Of a stretch of DNA of 64,000 nt, positions 14,565 through 23,980 are shown piece after piece. The first letter of the stretch is position 1. The number at the start of each line of letters is the position of its first letter. The notes under the pieces are model-generated. The model was not told the origin of the DNA, did not search any database, and was given only the letters and a program-made list of their open reading frames with translations. The stretch is from Pseudomonas sp. LFM046 (GTDB taxonomy: Bacteria > Pseudomonadota > Gammaproteobacteria > Pseudomonadales > Pseudomonadaceae), in NCBI RefSeq assembly GCF_000949385.2, contig NZ_JYKO02000001.1:5478678-5542677 (forward strand). Reading direction: 5' to 3'. A program made the translations under genes and the position numbers.

Positions 14565-16376
14565 ATGACGACCTCCCCCGCCCCCCATCGCCCACGCTGG
14601 CGCAGCCTGGCGCTGCTGGCCTTGTTGCTGGCACCGCTGCTATGGCCGCTCCAGCACTTCAGCGAGCGTTACTACAGCCAGTCCCTCGCCGAGCAGAATC
14701 GCCAGACCCTCGACCTCTACGCCGCCAACCTGCTGGGCACCCTGCACCGCTACGAGGTGCTGCCGCCCATCCTGGCAGGCCTGCCGCCGCTGCGTGAGCT
14801 GCTGGCCGCCCCCAACGCTCCGGGGCTTCAGGCTGCGGCCAACCAGGTGCTGGCCGAAGTCCGCAGGGACACCGGGGCCGATGTGATCTACCTGATGAGC
14901 CCGGCCGGGCTGACCCTGAGCTCTTCCAACTGGGACCAGCCAGACAGCTTCGTCGGTCGCAACTTCGTCTTCCGACCCTATTTCCGTGAGGCCCTGGCCG
15001 GCAAGCAGGGGCGCTTCTTCGGCCTCGGCACCACCTCGCGCAAGCGCGGCTACTTCTTCGCCAGCCCGGTGCGCGACGGCGCGCAGATCGTCGGCATCCT
15101 GGTGGTGAAGGTGGACCTGGACGACGCCGAAACCCTCTGGGGCAACACCCCGGAGCAGCTCATGGTGACCGACGCCAACGGTGTGGTGATCATTTCCTCG
15201 CGCAGCGACTGGCGCTTCCGCGCCACCCGGCCGCTGGACAATGCCGAGCGTGCCGCCATCGCCGCCAACCAGCCCTATCCAACGCAGTCGCCGACACCGC
15301 TGAAGCTGGACGACAACGCCTGGCTCACCCAGAGCCGCGAACTCAAGGAAACCGGCCTGACCGCCAGCATCCTCGCCCCGCGCCAGCTGGTCGACCGCCT
15401 GGTGACCACCACCGTGGCCATCGGCGGCGCCACCCTGCTCACCCTGTTGCTGTTGCTCGGTCTGCTGATGCAGCGGCGCCGTCACTATCTCGACCGTATC
15501 GCCCTTGACGCCCGCGCCCGTCGCGAGCTGGAAATGCGCGTGCTGGAACGCACCCAGGACCTCGAAGCGCTGAATAGCCGCCTCAAGGACGAAGTGCTGG
15601 AGCGCGAACAGGCGCAGCAGGAACTGGTGCGCGCCCAGGACGAACTGGTGCAGGCCAGCAAGCTGTCCGCCCTGGGCACCATGTCGGCGAGCATCAGCCA
15701 CGAACTCAACCAGCCCCTGGCGGCCATCCGCAGCTACGCCGACAACGCCGGCGTGCTGCTGGATCACCAGCGTATCGACGACGCCCGCGACAACCTGCGA
15801 CAGATCAGCGAACTGACCGGGCGCATGGCCTCGATCATCGCCCACCTGCGCGCCTTCGCCCGACGCGATCGCCACGCCCCGGAAAGCGTCGCCCTGCAGC
15901 CGGCCCTGGACGACGCCCTGGCGCTCCTGGCCAAACGCCGCCGGGCCATGGACGTGGAACTGATCCGCGACCTGCCGGATGCGCCGCTCTGGGTCCAGGC
16001 AGGCGAAACCCGCCTGCGCCAGGTGCTTGGCAACCTGCTCGCCAATGCCCTCGACGCCCTTTCGGAGAAACCCCTGCCCCGACGCATCTGGCTCAGCACC
16101 GAAACCACGACCGACGGCGTCGACCTGCACCTGCGGGACAACGGCCCCGGCTTCTCCGAAGACGCCCTGCGCCACGCCCGCGAGCCCTTCTTCACCACCA
16201 AGACCAGCGCCCAGGGCCTTGGCCTGGGCCTGGCCATCTGCGATAGCTTGATGCGCGCCCTCGGCGGCGAATTGCTGCTTGCCAACCACCCCGAAGGCGG
16301 GGCCCTGCTGACCCTGCGCCTGCGCAACGCCGCCCCCGGCGTCGTCCCACAGCCACCCGAGGATCTCTCTGCATGA
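14565..16376 (+). CDS. dctB: C4-dicarboxylate sensor histidine kinase DctB
   Basis: A 603-residue membrane kinase that senses succinate, malate or fumarate and phosphorylates DctD. Transmembrane segments at about 13-31 and 279-302 flank a periplasmic double-Cache sensor (DVIYLMSPAGLTLSSSNW, FRPYFREAL). A cytoplasmic coiled coil precedes the HisKA box SISHELNQPLAAIRS (His at about 379) and a HATPase domain with DNGPGF and GLGLGLAI. The ATG at 14565 was chosen because it places the first membrane segment at the N-terminus. It overlaps dctD by 4 bp. Confidence 0.95.
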   Translation: MTTSPAPHRPRWRSLALLALLLAPLLWPLQHFSERYYSQSLAEQNRQTLDLYAANLLGTLHRYEVLPPILAGLPPLRELLAAPNAPGLQAAANQVLAEVRRDTGADVIYLMSPAGLTLSSSNWDQPDSFVGRNFVFRPYFREALAGKQGRFFGLGTTSRKRGYFFASPVRDGAQIVGILVVKVDLDDAETLWGNTPEQLMVTDANGVVIISSRSDWRFRATRPLDNAERAAIAANQPYPTQSPTPLKLDDNAWLTQSRELKETGLTASILAPRQLVDRLVTTTVAIGGATLLTLLLLLGLLMQRRRHYLDRIALDARARRELEMRVLERTQDLEALNSRLKDEVLEREQAQQELVRAQDELVQASKLSALGTMSASISHELNQPLAAIRSYADNAGVLLDHQRIDDARDNLRQISELTGRMASIIAHLRAFARRDRHAPESVALQPALDDALALLAKRRRAMDVELIRDLPDAPLWVQAGETRLRQVLGNLLANALDALSEKPLPRRIWLSTETTTDGVDLHLRDNGPGFSEDALRHAREPFFTTKTSAQGLGLGLAICDSLMRALGGELLLANHPEGGALLTLRLRNAAPGVVPQPPEDLSA

Positions 16377-17746
16377 CCAACGCCCTTGATGCCCGCACCC
16401 AGGTGCTGCTGATCGACGACGACCCGCACCTGCGCCAGGCCCTCAGCCAGACCCTCGACCTGGCCGGCCTCAAGGTACAGGCACTCGGCGACGCCCAGGG
16501 CGTGGCGGAGAAGATCGGCAACGACTGGCCGGGCGTGGTGGTCACGGATATCCGCATGCCCGGCATCGACGGCCTGGAACTGCTGCGCCAGCTGCATGAA
16601 CGCGATCCCGACTTGCCGGTTCTGCTGATCACCGGTCATGGTGACGTGCCGCTGGCAGTGCAGGCCATGCGCGCCGGCGCCTACGACTTCCTGGAAAAAC
16701 CCTTCCCCAGTGATCAGTTGCTGGACAGCGTGCGCCGCGCCCTCGATCTGCGCCGCCTGGTGCTGGAGAACCGCAGCCTGCGCCTGGCCCTCTCCGACCG
16801 CCAGCAGCTCAGCGGACGCCTGGTGGGGCAGTCTCCCGCCATGCAGCGCCTGCGCGACCAGATCGGCGCCCTGGCCGCCACCAACGCCGACGTGCTGATC
16901 CTTGGCGAGACCGGCGCCGGCAAGGAAGTGGTGGCCCGCGCCCTGCACGACTTGTCGGCCCGACGCGAAGGCCCCTTCGTCGCCATCAATGCCGGCGCCC
17001 TGGCAGAGTCCGTGGTGGAGAGCGAGCTCTTCGGCCACGAGCAAGGCGCCTTCACCGGTGCGCAGAAACGCCGCATCGGCAAGTTCGAATTCGCCAATGG
17101 CGGCACCGTGTTCCTCGACGAGATCGAGAGCATGAGCCTGGATGTGCAGGTCAAGCTGCTGCGCCTGCTGCAGGAACGGGTGGTGGAGCGTCTGGGCGCC
17201 AATCAGCTGATTCCCCTGGATATCCGCGTGATCGCCGCCACCAAGGAAGACCTGCGCCACGCTGCCGACAAAGGCCGCTTCCGCGCCGACCTCTATTACC
17301 GGCTGAACGTCGCCAGTCTGCGCATCCCGCCCCTGCGCGAGCGCGGCGAAGACGCCCTGGTGCTGTTCCAGCATTTCGCCGACGCCGCGAGCAGCCGCCA
17401 CGGCATGGCCCCGCGTCGCCTCGACGGCAGCCAGCGCGCGCTGCTGCTGACTCATAACTGGCCCGGTAACGTCCGCGAACTGCAGAACGCCGCCGAACGC
17501 TTCGCCCTTGGCCTGGACCTGGCCCTGGACAATACGCCCGTGAACCTGCCCCAGGTGGAAGGCGGACTCAGCGAACAGGTGGACGCCTTCGAGCGCGCCC
17601 TGATCGCCGCCGAGCTGACCCGCCCCCACAACTCCCTGCGCAGCGTGGCCGAAGCCCTGGGCCTGCCACGCAAGACCCTTTCGGACAAACTGCGCAAACA
17701 CAACCTCAGCTTCAGTGGCGGAAATCCGGCCGATGATCAGGACTGA
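16373..17746 (+). CDS. dctD: C4-dicarboxylate sigma-54 response regulator DctD
   Basis: A 457-residue NtrC-family activator. The receiver domain has phospho-acceptor Asp59 in VVVTDIRMPG. The AAA+ domain has Walker A GETGAGKE (178-185), the sigma-54 contact loop GAFTGA (225-230) and Walker B FLDEIE. A Fis-type helix-turn-helix ends the protein (SVAEALGLPRKTLSDKLRKH). In P. aeruginosa it activates dctA and dctPQM. Here no transporter genes follow, so its targets must lie elsewhere. Confidence 0.95.
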   Translation: MTNALDARTQVLLIDDDPHLRQALSQTLDLAGLKVQALGDAQGVAEKIGNDWPGVVVTDIRMPGIDGLELLRQLHERDPDLPVLLITGHGDVPLAVQAMRAGAYDFLEKPFPSDQLLDSVRRALDLRRLVLENRSLRLALSDRQQLSGRLVGQSPAMQRLRDQIGALAATNADVLILGETGAGKEVVARALHDLSARREGPFVAINAGALAESVVESELFGHEQGAFTGAQKRRIGKFEFANGGTVFLDEIESMSLDVQVKLLRLLQERVVERLGANQLIPLDIRVIAATKEDLRHAADKGRFRADLYYRLNVASLRIPPLRERGEDALVLFQHFADAASSRHGMAPRRLDGSQRALLLTHNWPGNVRELQNAAERFALGLDLALDNTPVNLPQVEGGLSEQVDAFERALIAAELTRPHNSLRSVAEALGLPRKTLSDKLRKHNLSFSGGNPADDQD

Positions 17747-18080
17747 TCGGCAGAAATCCGCTTAGCCAGACCCGGCTGAACCTGGGCAATGCCCGGACCA
17801 GGGCGGTTCCACCGCCATGGCACGGTGCTTGCCGCTTCAGCGGCAACCCCTGCCTGGTGCAGGGTCAGGAGGCCATGCCCCACCAGGGCTCGACCTCTCC
17901 CCGCGCCGGCCACAAGCCAGCCAAGGGGCATTCCCTCGATCGCCATCGGGCCCAGCCCCGAGGCACCGCCCGACTACCCGTCGGACGTCCCAAGCCCGGC
18001 CCTGCGTCGGGCTTTTTCATTGCTGCGTTTGCGCGCGCCGGAATTCCGCTCGGGATCAACGCACCCTCCCCGTGGAAGGC
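17747..18080. other. Gene-free stretch after dctD
   Basis: 334 bp with no convincing gene. Open frames here lack ribosome-binding sites and family resemblance; one ATG at 17874 has AGGAGG only two bases upstream. In P. aeruginosa the dctPQM genes follow dctD. The terminator at 17992-18017 lies about 245 bp beyond the dctD stop, leaving room for a long 3' UTR or a small RNA. I see no clear promoter. Confidence 0.4.
17992..18017 (+). terminator. Rho-independent terminator downstream of dctD
   Basis: AAGCCCG (17992-17998) pairs with CGGGCTT (18008-18014) and is followed by a T-run. It works on the plus strand only. Confidence 0.75.
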
Positions 18081-18443
18081 TCAGGGTCGATCATTCAGGA
18101 AGCGGGCAAGGTCCACCGGCTGGCCAGGGCGAATGCCCAGTTGCTGGCGCAAATCGGCATAGGCTTTCTCGAAATCGGCATGCAGCTCGGGCATCCGATC
18201 CAACCCCAGTCGCAGGCCGTATTTGCGCAGCCGCAGGCCGACACTCTGGAGGAAGTTGTAGGCCACATCCCCATGGAGGGAGAAACGTTCATGCACGGGG
18301 TTTCCGTCGACCTGTCCGCTCAGTTCAAAGTTCACGAACGGGCCCTGTTCGCGCTTTTCGACTTCATAGTTCAGCACCAGATCGTATTCCGGATATTTCA
18401 AGGATGATGGCTGTTTAATGGCAATTTGACCTCGTCTAAACAT
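18081..18443 (-). CDS. DUF5064-like small protein
   Basis: A 120-residue soluble protein. The pattern FDL/YDLVLNYEV, GPFVNFELSGQVDG, ERFSLHGDVAYNF resembles the Pseudomonas DUF5064 family, whose function is unknown. It is transcribed away from arcD, and the AT-rich 365-bp region between the two start codons must hold both promoters. Family assignment is by memory of the pattern and is moderate. Overlapping plus-strand frames lack ribosome-binding sites and are rejected. Confidence 0.6.
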   Translation of the reverse strand: MFRRGQIAIKQPSSLKYPEYDLVLNYEVEKREQGPFVNFELSGQVDGNPVHERFSLHGDVAYNFLQSVGLRLRKYGLRLGLDRMPELHADFEKAYADLRQQLGIRPGQPVDLARFLNDRP

Positions 18444-18808
18444 GATATTTCCTACTTATCTATTAAGTCTTTTCTTACTTAAAAGATTCCGCTTTATCGC
18501 CAAATAGACCGACATCTGCCTGTAATTTCCTACAAGGAATATGGAGTTAGGCCTTAGGAACCGAGGCTGTAAAGTTGCGACTTGAAGGCCCGGGAAAACC
18601 GACTAGCTTGTATTAGGCGCTGCATGGGATGGCACGCCGAACGCTCTATCTTGCTCCCTTTGAGCAGCGATCTGCAGCGATACCCCCCTCACGAGAGTAA
18701 GGAAGCTGACCGCATGAGCCATTAGCAAGCTATTGATCTGGATCAGAACGCAGTCGATCGACCACGCGCTCAAATAAGCACAGTTCCTACTTCGGTTAGA
18801 GGTGCAGA
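18444..18808. promoter_or_regulatory. Divergent regulatory region between the DUF5064-like gene and arcD
   Basis: 365 bp without a gene. The left half is AT-rich (promoter of the minus-strand gene) and contains TTCCTACAAGGAA (18527-18539), a small palindrome. The right half carries the ANR box and a -10-like TCAAAT (18770-18775) in front of arcD. Confidence 0.6.
18733..18746 (+). promoter_or_regulatory. ANR (FNR-type) box of the arc operon
   Basis: TTGATCTGGATCAG matches the consensus TTGAT-N4-ATCAA at nine of ten positions. The TCAAAT at 18770 would place transcription near 18781 with the box centred at about -41, the normal position for activation. In P. aeruginosa the arcDABC operon is induced by ANR at low oxygen through a similar box. 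The identification rests on consensus and context. Confidence 0.8.
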
Positions 18809-20236
18809 ATGTCCGAATCTTCAGACAAACTTCGACTAGGTGCCCTGGTAGCACTGGTAGTCGGCTCGATGGTGGGCGGGGGTATTTTCTCGTTACCGCA
18901 AAACATGGCGGCCAGTGCCGATGTTGGCGCCATTCTTATTGGCTGGGGCATTACCGCGGTGGGCATGCTCACCCTGGCATTCGTCTTCCAGACCCTGGCC
19001 AACCGCAAGCCCAACCTCGACGGCGGGGTATATGCCTACGCCAAGGCCGGGTTCGGCGACTACATGGGTTTTTCCTCGGCCTGGGGCTACTGGATCAGTG
19101 CCTGGCTGGGCAACGTCGGCTACTTCGTGCTGCTGTTCAGCACCCTGGGCTACTTCTTCCCGATCTTCGGTGAGGGCAACACGCTGGCGTCCATCATCGG
19201 CGCCTCCATCGTGCTCTGGGCGGTGCACTTCCTGGTGCTGCGCGGGATCAAGGAAGCGGCCTTCATCAACATGGTCACCACCGTCGCCAAGGTCGTGCCG
19301 CTGTTCCTGTTCATCCTCATCTGCCTGTTCGCCTTCAAGCTGGACATCTTCACCGCCGACATCTGGGGCGCCAGCAACCCTGACCTGGGCAGCGTGATGA
19401 ACCAGGTGCGCAACATGATGCTGGTCACCGTCTGGGTGTTCATCGGCATCGAGGGCGCGAGCATCTTCTCCGCCCGCGCCGAGAAACGCAGCGACGTGGG
19501 CAAGGCCACCGTGCTGGGCTTCGTCATCGTGCTGCTGCTGTTGGTGCTGGTGAATGTGCTGTCCCTGGGCATCATGACTCAGCCGGATCTGGCCAAGCTG
19601 CAGAACCCCTCCATGGCGGCCGTGCTCGAGCACGTGGTTGGCCACTGGGGTGCGATCCTGATCAGCGTGGGCCTGGTCATTTCCCTGGTCGGCGCCCTGC
19701 TCTCCTGGGTGCTGCTGTGCGCCGAGATCCTCTTCGCCGCCGCCAAGGACCACACCATGCCGGCCTTCATCCGCCAGGAGAACGCCAACAAGGTGCCGGC
19801 CAACGCCCTCTGGCTGACCAACGCCATGGTGCAGCTGTTCCTGATCATCACCCTGTTCAGCAAGGGCACCTACCTGTCGCTGATCTACCTGGCGACCTCA
19901 ATGATCCTGGTGCCCTACCTCTGGTCCGCCGCCTACGCAGTACTGCTACCCCTGCGCGGCGAGACCTACGAGCAGGACGCCTCGGATCGCACCAAGGATT
20001 TCATCATCGCCGCCATCGCGCTGGTCTACGCCGTGTGGCTGGTCTATGCGGGCGGCGTGAAGTACCTGCTGCTTTCCGCCCTGCTCTATGCCCCGGGCGT
20101 AATCCTGTTCGCCAAGGCCAAACGGGAAGTTGGCCAACCGGTGTTCACCCATGTCGAGAAGCTGATTTTCGCAGCCGTGGTAATCGGCGCGATCGTGGCG
20201 GCCTACGGCCTCTACGACGGCTTCCTGACCCTATAA
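18809..20236 (+). CDS. arcD: Arginine/ornithine antiporter
   Basis: A 475-residue inner-membrane APC-superfamily exchanger importing arginine in exchange for ornithine. About a dozen hydrophobic segments are visible, beginning with LGALVALVVGSMVGGGIFSLP, the APC helix-1 signature. It is the first gene of arcDABC; arcA follows after 18 bp with an AAGGAG ribosome-binding site. Expression should be induced by oxygen limitation through the ANR box upstream. Confidence 0.95.
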   Translation: MSESSDKLRLGALVALVVGSMVGGGIFSLPQNMAASADVGAILIGWGITAVGMLTLAFVFQTLANRKPNLDGGVYAYAKAGFGDYMGFSSAWGYWISAWLGNVGYFVLLFSTLGYFFPIFGEGNTLASIIGASIVLWAVHFLVLRGIKEAAFINMVTTVAKVVPLFLFILICLFAFKLDIFTADIWGASNPDLGSVMNQVRNMMLVTVWVFIGIEGASIFSARAEKRSDVGKATVLGFVIVLLLLVLVNVLSLGIMTQPDLAKLQNPSMAAVLEHVVGHWGAILISVGLVISLVGALLSWVLLCAEILFAAAKDHTMPAFIRQENANKVPANALWLTNAMVQLFLIITLFSKGTYLSLIYLATSMILVPYLWSAAYAVLLPLRGETYEQDASDRTKDFIIAAIALVYAVWLVYAGGVKYLLLSALLYAPGVILFAKAKREVGQPVFTHVEKLIFAAVVIGAIVAAYGLYDGFLTL

Positions 20237-20254
20237 ATCGTAAGGAGACCTGCC

Positions 20255-21505
20255 ATGTCCAAAGTCAAACTCGGCGTTCATTCGGAAGCCGGTAAATTGC
20301 ATAAGGTAATGGTCTGCTCGCCGGGGCTTGCGCACACCCGCCTGACCCCCAACAACTGCGACGAGCTGCTGTTCGATGACGTGATCTGGGTCAGCCAGGC
20401 CAAGCGCGATCATTTCGATTTCGTCACCAAGATGCGCGAGCGCGGCATTGAAGTCCTTGAGATGCACAACCTGCTCACCGACATCGTGCAGAACAAGGAA
20501 GCCCTGAAGTGGATCCTCGATCGCAAGATCACCAATGACCAGGTCGGCATCGGCCTGGTCAATGAAGTCCGCTCCTGGATCGAAGGCCTGGAGCCGCGCA
20601 AGATCGCTGAATTCCTCATCGGCGGTGTAGCGGGTTCAGACCTGCCGGAGAGCGAAGGCGTCAGCGCCATCAAGATGTACCGTGACTACCTGGGCCACTC
20701 CAGCTTCATCCTGCCGCCGCTGCCCAACACCCAGTTCACCCGCGACACCACCTGCTGGATCTACGGCGGGGTGACCCTCAACCCCATGTACTGGCCGGCC
20801 CGACGTCAGGAAACCCTGCTGACCAGCGCCATCTACAAGTTCCACCCGACCTTCACCAACGCCGAGTTCGAAGTCTGGTACGGCGACCCTGACAAGGACC
20901 ACGCCATGTCCACCCTGGAAGGTGGCGACGTGATGCCCATCGGCAACGGTGTGGTGCTGATCGGCATGGGCGAGCGGACCTCCCGCCAGGCCATCGGCCA
21001 ACTGGCGCAGAGCCTGTTCGCCAAGGGCGCGGCACAGAAAGTGGTGGTCGCTGGCCTGCCCAAGTCCCGCGCCGCCATGCACCTGGACACCGTATTCACC
21101 TTCTGCGACCGCGACCTGGTCACCGTCTTCCCGGAAGTGGTGCGGGAAATCGTGCCCTTCGTGCTGCGCCCGGACGAGAGCCGCCCCTACGGCATCGACA
21201 TCCGCCGCGAAGAGAAGGACTTCCTCTCGGTGGTGGCCGAGTCCCTCAACCTCAAGCAACTGCGCGTGGTGCAGACCGGCGGCGACGCCTTCGAAGCCGA
21301 GCGCGAGCAGTGGGATGACGGCAACAACGTGGTCTGCCTGGAGCCCGGCGTGGTGGTCGGCTACGACCGCAACACCTACACCAACACCCTGCTGCGCAAG
21401 GCCGGCGTCGAGGTGGTCACCATCAGCGCCAGCGAACTGGGCCGCGGCCGTGGCGGTGGCCACTGCATGACCTGCCCGATCCTGCGCGACCCGATCGATT
21501 ACTGA
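20255..21505 (+). CDS. arcA: Arginine deiminase
   Basis: A 416-residue cytosolic hydrolase converting arginine to citrulline and ammonia. The N-terminal [31 protein letters not shown] and [10 protein letters not shown] motifs line the active site. The nucleophile is Cys404 in the C-terminal [10 protein letters not shown]. Length is within two residues of the P. aeruginosa enzyme (418). Provides citrulline for ArcB. Confidence 0.97.
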   Translation: MSKVKLGVHSEAGKLHKVMVCSPGLAHTRLTPNNCDELLFDDVIWVSQAKRDHFDFVTKMRERGIEVLEMHNLLTDIVQNKEALKWILDRKITNDQVGIGLVNEVRSWIEGLEPRKIAEFLIGGVAGSDLPESEGVSAIKMYRDYLGHSSFILPPLPNTQFTRDTTCWIYGGVTLNPMYWPARRQETLLTSAIYKFHPTFTNAEFEVWYGDPDKDHAMSTLEGGDVMPIGNGVVLIGMGERTSRQAIGQLAQSLFAKGAAQKVVVAGLPKSRAAMHLDTVFTFCDRDLVTVFPEVVREIVPFVLRPDESRPYGIDIRREEKDFLSVVAESLNLKQLRVVQTGGDAFEAEREQWDDGNNVVCLEPGVVVGYDRNTYTNTLLRKAGVEVVTISASELGRGRGGGHCMTCPILRDPIDY

Positions 21506-21517
21506 GTTGATACCCCT

Positions 21518-21540
21518 GGCGGCTCCCACCCGGAGCCGCC
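21518..21540 (+). promoter_or_regulatory. Intercistronic hairpin between arcA and arcB
   Basis: Nine-base perfect arms (21518-21526 and 21532-21540) with a 5-base loop and no T-run. Such a structure can set a processing or stability point between arcA and arcB. In P. aeruginosa the arc transcript is known to be processed into segments; equivalence here is inferred. Confidence 0.5.
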
Positions 21541-21606
21541 CGCCCCGCCAGCCACAAGCGGTGCTGACGGAGCCTGGTTTCAAGTTACCCACAAGGAGAA
21601 AGAATC

Positions 21607-22617
21607 ATGGCCTTCAACATGCACAACCGTAACCTGCTCAGCCTGATGCACCACAGCACCCGCGAGCTGCGTTATCTGCTCGACCTGTCCCGCGACCTGA
21701 AGCGCGCCAAGTACACCGGTACCGAGCAACAGCACCTCAAAGGCAACAACATTGCGCTGATCTTCGAGAAGACCTCGACCCGCACCCGCTGCGCCTTCGA
21801 AGTCGCCGCCTATGACCAGGGCGCCAACGTCACCTACATCGACCCGGGCTCCTCGCAGATCGGCCACAAGGAGAGCATGAAGGACACCGCCCGCGTGCTC
21901 GGCCGCATGTACGACGCCATCGAATACCGTGGCTTCAAGCAGGAAATCGTCGAAGAACTGGCCAAGTTCGCCGGCGTACCGGTGTTCAACGGCCTGACCG
22001 ACGAGTACCACCCGACCCAGATGCTGGCCGACGTGCTGACCATGCGCGAGCACAGCGACAAGCCGCTGCACGAGATCTCCTACGCCTACCTGGGCGACGC
22101 CCGCAACAACATGGGCAACTCCCTGCTGCTGATCGGCGCCAAGCTCGGCATGGACGTGCGCATCGCCGCACCCAAGACCCTGTGGCCATCCGACGAGCAT
22201 GTCGCCGCCTGCAAGAAGTTCGCTGAAGAAAGCGGCGCCCGCCTCACCCTGACCGAAGATCCGAAGGAAGCCGTCAAGGGCGTGGACTTCATCCACACCG
22301 ACGTCTGGGTCTCCATGGGCGAGCCGGTGGAAGCCTGGGGCGAGCGCATCAAGGAACTGCTGCCCTACCAGGTCAACATGGACATGATGAAAGCCGCCGG
22401 TAACCCGCGCGTGAAGTTCATGCACTGCCTGCCGGCGTTCCACAACAGCGAGACCAAGGTCGGCAAGCAGATCGCCGAGCAGTACCCGGCCCTGAAGAAC
22501 GGCATTGAAGTTACCGAAGACGTCTTCGAGTCCCCGTACAACATCGCCTTCGAGCAAGCGGAAAACCGCATGCACACCATCAAGGCGATCCTCGTTTCGA
22601 CCCTCGCCGACATGTAA
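21607..22617 (+). CDS. arcB: Catabolic ornithine carbamoyltransferase
   Basis: A 336-residue cytosolic transferase that phosphorolyses citrulline to ornithine and carbamoyl phosphate. The carbamoyl-phosphate site STRTR is at residues 57-61, HPTQ-type sequence [10 protein letters not shown] follows, and MHCLP is at about 272-276. Position in the arc operon and the AAGGAGAAAG ribosome-binding site indicate the catabolic allosteric enzyme rather than ArgF. Confidence 0.96.
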   Translation: MAFNMHNRNLLSLMHHSTRELRYLLDLSRDLKRAKYTGTEQQHLKGNNIALIFEKTSTRTRCAFEVAAYDQGANVTYIDPGSSQIGHKESMKDTARVLGRMYDAIEYRGFKQEIVEELAKFAGVPVFNGLTDEYHPTQMLADVLTMREHSDKPLHEISYAYLGDARNNMGNSLLLIGAKLGMDVRIAAPKTLWPSDEHVAACKKFAEESGARLTLTEDPKEAVKGVDFIHTDVWVSMGEPVEAWGERIKELLPYQVNMDMMKAAGNPRVKFMHCLPAFHNSETKVGKQIAEQYPALKNGIEVTEDVFESPYNIAFEQAENRMHTIKAILVSTLADM

Positions 22618-22688
22618 GTCCCGATACGCCCCGGACCGCGACGCGTTCGCCGGTCCGGGACGCATTTCACCATCAGGAGGAAATCACT

Positions 22689-23621
22689 ATGCGTATCGTC
22701 GTCGCATTGGGCGGTAACGCCCTGCTGCGTCGTGGCGAGCCCATGACGGCCGACAACCAGCGCGCCAACGTGAAGATCGCCGCCGAGCAGATTGCCAAGG
22801 TCGCACCGGGCAACGAACTGGTGATCGCCCACGGCAACGGCCCGCAAGTCGGCCTGCTGGCCCTGCAAGGCGCGGCCTATGAAAAGGTCTCCCCGTACCC
22901 GCTGGACGTTCTCGGCGCCGAGACCGAAGGCATGATCGGCTACATGATCGAACAGGAAATGGGCAACCTGCTGCCGTTCGAAGTGCCGTTCGCCACCATC
23001 CTCACCCAGGTCGAGGTCGACGCGAAGGACCCGGCGTTCAAGAATCCGACCAAGCCGATCGGTCCGGTCTACTCCAAGGAAGAGGCCGAAGCCATGGCCA
23101 AGGAGAAAGGCTGGAGCATCGCTCCCGACGGCGACAAGTTCCGCCGCGTGGTCGCCAGCCCGCGTCCCAAGCGCATCTTCGAGATTCGCCCGGTCAAGTG
23201 GCTGCTGGAGAAAGGCACCATCGTCATCTGCGCCGGTGGCGGCGGCATCCCGACCATGTATGACGAGTCCGGCAAGAAGCTCTCCGGCGTGGAAGCCGTG
23301 ATCGACAAGGACCTCTGCTCCTCGCTGCTGGCTGAGGAACTGGGAGCCGACGTGCTGATCATCGCCACGGACGTGGACGCCGCCTACGTCGACTGGGGCA
23401 AGCCGACCCAGAAAGCCATCGCCCAGGCCCACCCGGACGAACTGGAACGCCTCGGATTCGCCGCCGGCTCCATGGGTCCGAAGGTCCAGGCCGCCATGGA
23501 GTTCGCCCGCAATACCGGCAAGGATGCCGTGATCGGCTCCCTGGAAAACATCGTGGCCATCACCGAAGGCAGGTCCGGTACCCGCGTCAGCACCCGGAAG
23601 GCGGGGATCGAGTTCCGTTGA
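22689..23621 (+). CDS. arcC: Carbamate kinase
   Basis: A 310-residue kinase that makes ATP from ADP and carbamoyl phosphate, the energy-yielding step of arginine fermentation. It opens with [16 protein letters not shown], then [14 protein letters not shown], and has ICAGGGGIP and the C-terminal GSLENI. AGGAGG precedes the ATG. It is the last arc gene; a long palindromic repeat follows the stop. Confidence 0.96.
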   Translation: MRIVVALGGNALLRRGEPMTADNQRANVKIAAEQIAKVAPGNELVIAHGNGPQVGLLALQGAAYEKVSPYPLDVLGAETEGMIGYMIEQEMGNLLPFEVPFATILTQVEVDAKDPAFKNPTKPIGPVYSKEEAEAMAKEKGWSIAPDGDKFRRVVASPRPKRIFEIRPVKWLLEKGTIVICAGGGGIPTMYDESGKKLSGVEAVIDKDLCSSLLAEELGADVLIIATDVDAAYVDWGKPTQKAIAQAHPDELERLGFAAGSMGPKVQAAMEFARNTGKDAVIGSLENIVAITEGRSGTRVSTRKAGIEFR

Positions 23622-23980
23622 TCCACCGGCATGCCATTCGCCATGCCCTTGTAGGGGCGATTTCAATCGCCAAGCAGGCCGCAGGTCTGCCAGACGCTTG
23701 CCGGGGCAGCTGCGCTGCCCTTGGCGAATGAATTCGCCCCTACAGGGTTTGCTGCACTTCCTCTCTTTCCGCCGCCCGATTTCCCGCCGAATGACCGTCG
23801 GCGTGACTTGATAGTCATCCCCCGCGTCAGGTAGACATCCCATTCCATTCGAGCTGCCACCTGGCTCATGCCACCTGGCCCGTGACGCTTGATGCCGCAA
23901 ATTGCCGCCGTTCCCGTGCGGTGCCCCGCTGCCAAGCCCGCCGGCCGGCATGAGATAGCCTTTTGAGGAGTTTCCGAGAG
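23622..23980. other. Intergenic region arcC to ketosynthase gene
   Basis: 359 bp without a gene. The first part holds the family A palindromic repeat (23650-23744). TTGAT-AGTC-ATCCC at 23808-23821 is a weak ANR-like site. The rest shows no recognisable element apart from TTTTGAGGAG before the ketosynthase start. Confidence 0.5.
23650..23744. repeat. Palindromic repeat family A, copy 1
   Basis: The outer arms are TGTAGGGGCGA and TCGCCCCTACA, with inner sequences GCAGGCCGCAGGTCTGC and GGGCAGCTGCGCTGCCC. The same layout is found at 35449-35546, in short form at 47700-47727, and partly at 40188-40227 and 58500-58563. It resembles the REP/BIME class of intergenic repeats in Pseudomonas. Confidence 0.75.

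Noticed and set aside
15764..17701. Long minus-strand open frame opposite dctB and dctD
   Set aside because: Same GC artefact; the opposite strand carries two complete signalling proteins with all motifs.
17817..18407. Plus-strand open frame overlapping the DUF5064-like gene
   Set aside because: No ribosome-binding site, crosses a strong terminator, and is antisense to a gene with family resemblance.
18521..18539. GacA binding site (TGTAAG-N6-CTTACA) near the arc operon
   Set aside because: TGTAATTTCCTACA has the wrong spacing and lacks the conserved arms; only a small palindrome remains.
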